A stretch of 64,000 bases of DNA from NCBI GenBank assembly GCA_020226215.1, contig CM035236.1, positions 8,747,001 through 8,811,000 of the forward strand, written 5' to 3'. Shown piece by piece: positions 61,491 through 64,000 of the stretch. Source of the DNA: Sindora glabra (lineage: Eukaryota; Streptophyta; Magnoliopsida; Fabales; Fabaceae). Numbering within the stretch: position 1 is the first letter of the stretch; each line of letters starts with the position of its first letter. Under the pieces are notes generated by a model, which was not told the DNA's origin, made no database searches, and worked only from the letters and a program-made list of their open reading frames with translations. The position numbers and the translations under genes are program-made.

Positions 61491-63027
61491 GAATTTACAT
61501 GGCATTTCAGGAATAAGCAAAGTATACAACAAAGAAAAATTACCATCATTACAAAAACAGTTGCAATTATCTATTACTACACACAGGCTCTTATTTATTT
61601 CTATATCATAAACTAATTACCTAATTATCATTATTTTAATTTTACATATTTACCACAATTACATAATATAATATGTACTTACAAGTTTAGCCTAAGATCG
61701 GTTCTAACAGTTAAATTTTATATGAGTACATATATTATAACAAGTCTATAAAGAAACATTATTCCCAAGTTTCTTGTAAAATGTTTAGCGTAAAATATTA
61801 TTTAATTTTATTTAATTAATATTTTATGTATTGTAAATATTTTTTAGGTCACTGGATCAATGATAATACAGCACACTTTCAATGTTTTTTCAACTAAGGG
61901 TTTAGTACTTGCAATAATTTTGATATCTATAAAAATTTATTTTTATCTAAAACATCCTAAAAAATTTACTTATGTAATATTACACATATTACTTAATGGT
62001 TACAAAAAAATTGATATATTTATGTATACATACATACACACTGCCTACTGATATCAACATTCATCATCATAACTAAAATACATGGACATGAAAAATAGGA
62101 AAACATGAAACCAGGCATGTTAAAAGATAACAACAACAAATGAGTTATAAAGATTTATGAATTGGAGATAAATTATATAGTCAATTGAATAACCTTAATT
62201 AAAAATTTTAAGTCATTTTAAATATTTTTAGAATTAAAAATATTTTTTGCTATGCTAAATTTATATGACTCAGAAGTGTTTGGGTTCACAATAATATAAT
62301 TACAAAGGAGAGTAAAGAGACTACAAATACTACAACAAGTGTAAAACCATGAAAAAATTATTAATTAATACATTTTTAATTTGATAAATATTATTAAAAT
62401 ATTAATATCAAGTAAATGTTATTGAAAACTAAGTAAATAATTTTGTTTCAAATATTAATAACATAATCGTGACCAACATTATATAATTATAAGAACTATG
62501 CTACTGCTAAATAAAAAAAAATAAGATGGGCAATATAATTACTACTTTGATAAGAATTATAAGTAAATTATTTTTCATAGTAATAGTTCCTTATACAATA
62601 AATTGAATACACTTAGACCAAATGGATTAGGTTATCAATAGTCATTCTTTTCCTCTCTGATTAATTCCTTCTACTGGTTTTATTCCCTTGCCCCAATTTA
62701 GACCAAAACGACCCCGATGTGTAGAATATTATTGAATCAGCATTTTGGTGTGTTATAATATTATTTTAAAATTCAATAAGTTAAAGGTAATATTTAATAC
62801 TTTTAATATTTTTTTCTTACTTTAAGTTGAGCACTTATATCATTTCAATAATTAATAAATTACCTTAACTTATTTATTAATTATTTGTTTATTATTTGTT
62901 TTAATTATATATTTATTTATTCTTAATCAAATAAAAAACACATGTATTTTAATATCTATCCTTGATTACATCAACATTTATGGTTGGAAAAGAAATTTTA
63001 ATAATCTCATATTATGGCATTCAATCT
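61491..63027. other. AT-rich flank of the MULE
   Basis: No gene is seen. The MULE terminal repeat may lie here but I could not recognise it. Confidence 0.35.
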
Positions 63028-63782
63028 AGAAAGGTTTTTTACCAACAAACCCGAATTTTATAAATTATTTCCCAAAATACTCCACAGTTAAAGCAAATTC
63101 CCTAAACCTTTAAAAAAATTTATTTGAAAATTTTATTTTAACTTAACTAATTTAAAAAAAAAATTACTTATTTTTAATTTATTGCCCTATTTTTATTTTA
63201 TATTTAATCTTCATTTAATTAAAATTTATTTTAATTTTTTATATTTTAAATTCTTCTTTGATACTAATTATTTAAAATTTTAAATAATAATCAATCATTT
63301 TATTAGCTCTCATAATATTGTATAATATATATAATATAATAAAATTTGTAGCTATAAAAAATTTAACGATTTGGACGAATTGTTTTTCTAAGTTTTAAAA
63401 TATTAATTATTATTTAAAATCTTGAATAATTGATATCAAAGAAGAATTTAAAATGTCAAAAATCAAAATAAATTTTAATTAAGTGAAGATTAAATATAAA
63501 ATAAAAATAGGGCAACAAATTAAAAATAAATAATTTAAAAAAAGTGGATCCAAAGAAGTAAAATAAAAAATAGGTTAAGATTAAATAAATTAAAATTTTT
63601 AAAAAACTCTAATCATGGATGGGGAACCCGCGTGATTAGTGGATCACAGGATTCCCCTTCCCATGATCAATGAATTTTTCAAAAAAAATTTTTTTAAGGG
63701 TTTGGGGAAATTATTTTGGCTATAGAGCATTTCAAGGAATAATTTATGAAATTCAGGTCTGCTGGTAAAAAATCCTTCTACC
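63028..63782. mobile_element. Near-palindromic foldback element, about 750 bp
   Basis: The left arm (from about 63028, AGGTTTTTTACCAACAAACC) pairs with the right arm (to about 63782, GGTCTGCTGGTAAAAAATCC). Inner parts pair even better: ATTGCCCTATTTTTATTTTA (about 63180) with the reverse of TAAAATAAAAATAGGGCAAC (about 63500), and TTCTTTGATACTAATTATTT with its complement. The right arm contains a GC-richer ATCACAGG/CATGATCA core also seen at 51.1, 51.8 and 53.4 kb. It has no frame. Confidence 0.8.
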
Positions 63783-64000
63783 TTCAACATTATGTATATT
63801 ATAAGATTATTTTTGAGAGATTAATGAGCCCAGAATAATAATATATATTTTTTATTTTTTTTCTATTTTTGGATGAGTACCAATGGCATTTTCTCATAGG
63901 TAGACATAAGAATTTTGTTCTACTATTTATAAAATACATAGACTTATTTTATTATATTTCTCTTAATTATATAAATTTCTATTCTTAATCAAATCAATTT
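63783..64000. other. AT-rich window end
   Basis: Nothing recognised. Confidence 0.4.

Noticed and set aside
1..64000. CRISPR arrays, operons or bacterial-type terminators
   Set aside because: The window is plant nuclear DNA; no regularly spaced short repeats with unique spacers were seen.

Overview
The window reads as nuclear DNA of a flowering plant, most likely a eudicot. It is very AT-rich outside genes, its genes have short exons and GT-AG introns, and it is full of plant transposon families. I did not identify the species. Four cellular genes are well supported. They are a SUMO-conjugating enzyme (SCE1/UBC9 type, + strand, 5 exons, 12683-14899), a two-RRM RNA-binding protein (+ strand, 10 exons, 16443-19557), a single-exon DREB A-5 type AP2/ERF factor with a C-terminal EAR motif (+ strand, 27729-28229), and a chloroplast-type CBS-pair protein (CBSX1/2 type, - strand, 8 exons, 31680-35285). 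All splice junctions were read by eye. All keep frame and family motifs; the weakest is the exon 1 donor of the CBSX gene.

Left part (1-8600): a rearranged endogenous pararetrovirus (Caulimoviridae) fragment occupies 1 to about 2575. It holds a promoter, poly(A) signal, tRNA-Met primer-binding site and an interrupted movement-protein reading frame. A second promoter copy, an inverted leader copy and an antisense protease piece follow. It abuts a truncated Ty1/copia element on the minus strand (about 2575-8192) whose one LTR lies at 6585-8192. That copia element in turn sits in a LINE RNase H remnant (8193 to about 8570).

Middle (8600-40000): the four genes lie here, separated by AT-rich DNA with several foldback or MITE-like elements, two of them probably in introns of the CBSX gene. 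There are also local tandem duplications and simple repeats. A LINE RNase H fragment lies at 39160-40040.

Right part (40000-64000): I recognise no cellular gene. It holds a probable Ty3/gypsy solo LTR (40874-42182), a second copy of a 719-bp MITE family, and a decayed LINE (45465-49640). That LINE is split by a copia solo LTR (46999-48837) with a perfect 5-bp target-site duplication and a private 254-bp duplication of its TATA region. Further right are a 744-bp tandem duplication, a possible tRNA-derived SINE, a decayed Mutator-like transposase followed by a plant mobile domain gene on the same strand (about 55950-61490), and a roughly 750-bp near-palindromic foldback element at the right end.

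The items most worth a second look are a U12-type intron in the RRM gene, the nested and rearranged pararetrovirus/copia/LINE block, the Mutator-plus-PMD composite, and DRE cores upstream of a gene whose own product belongs to the DRE-binding family. I did not find a clearly new biological system.
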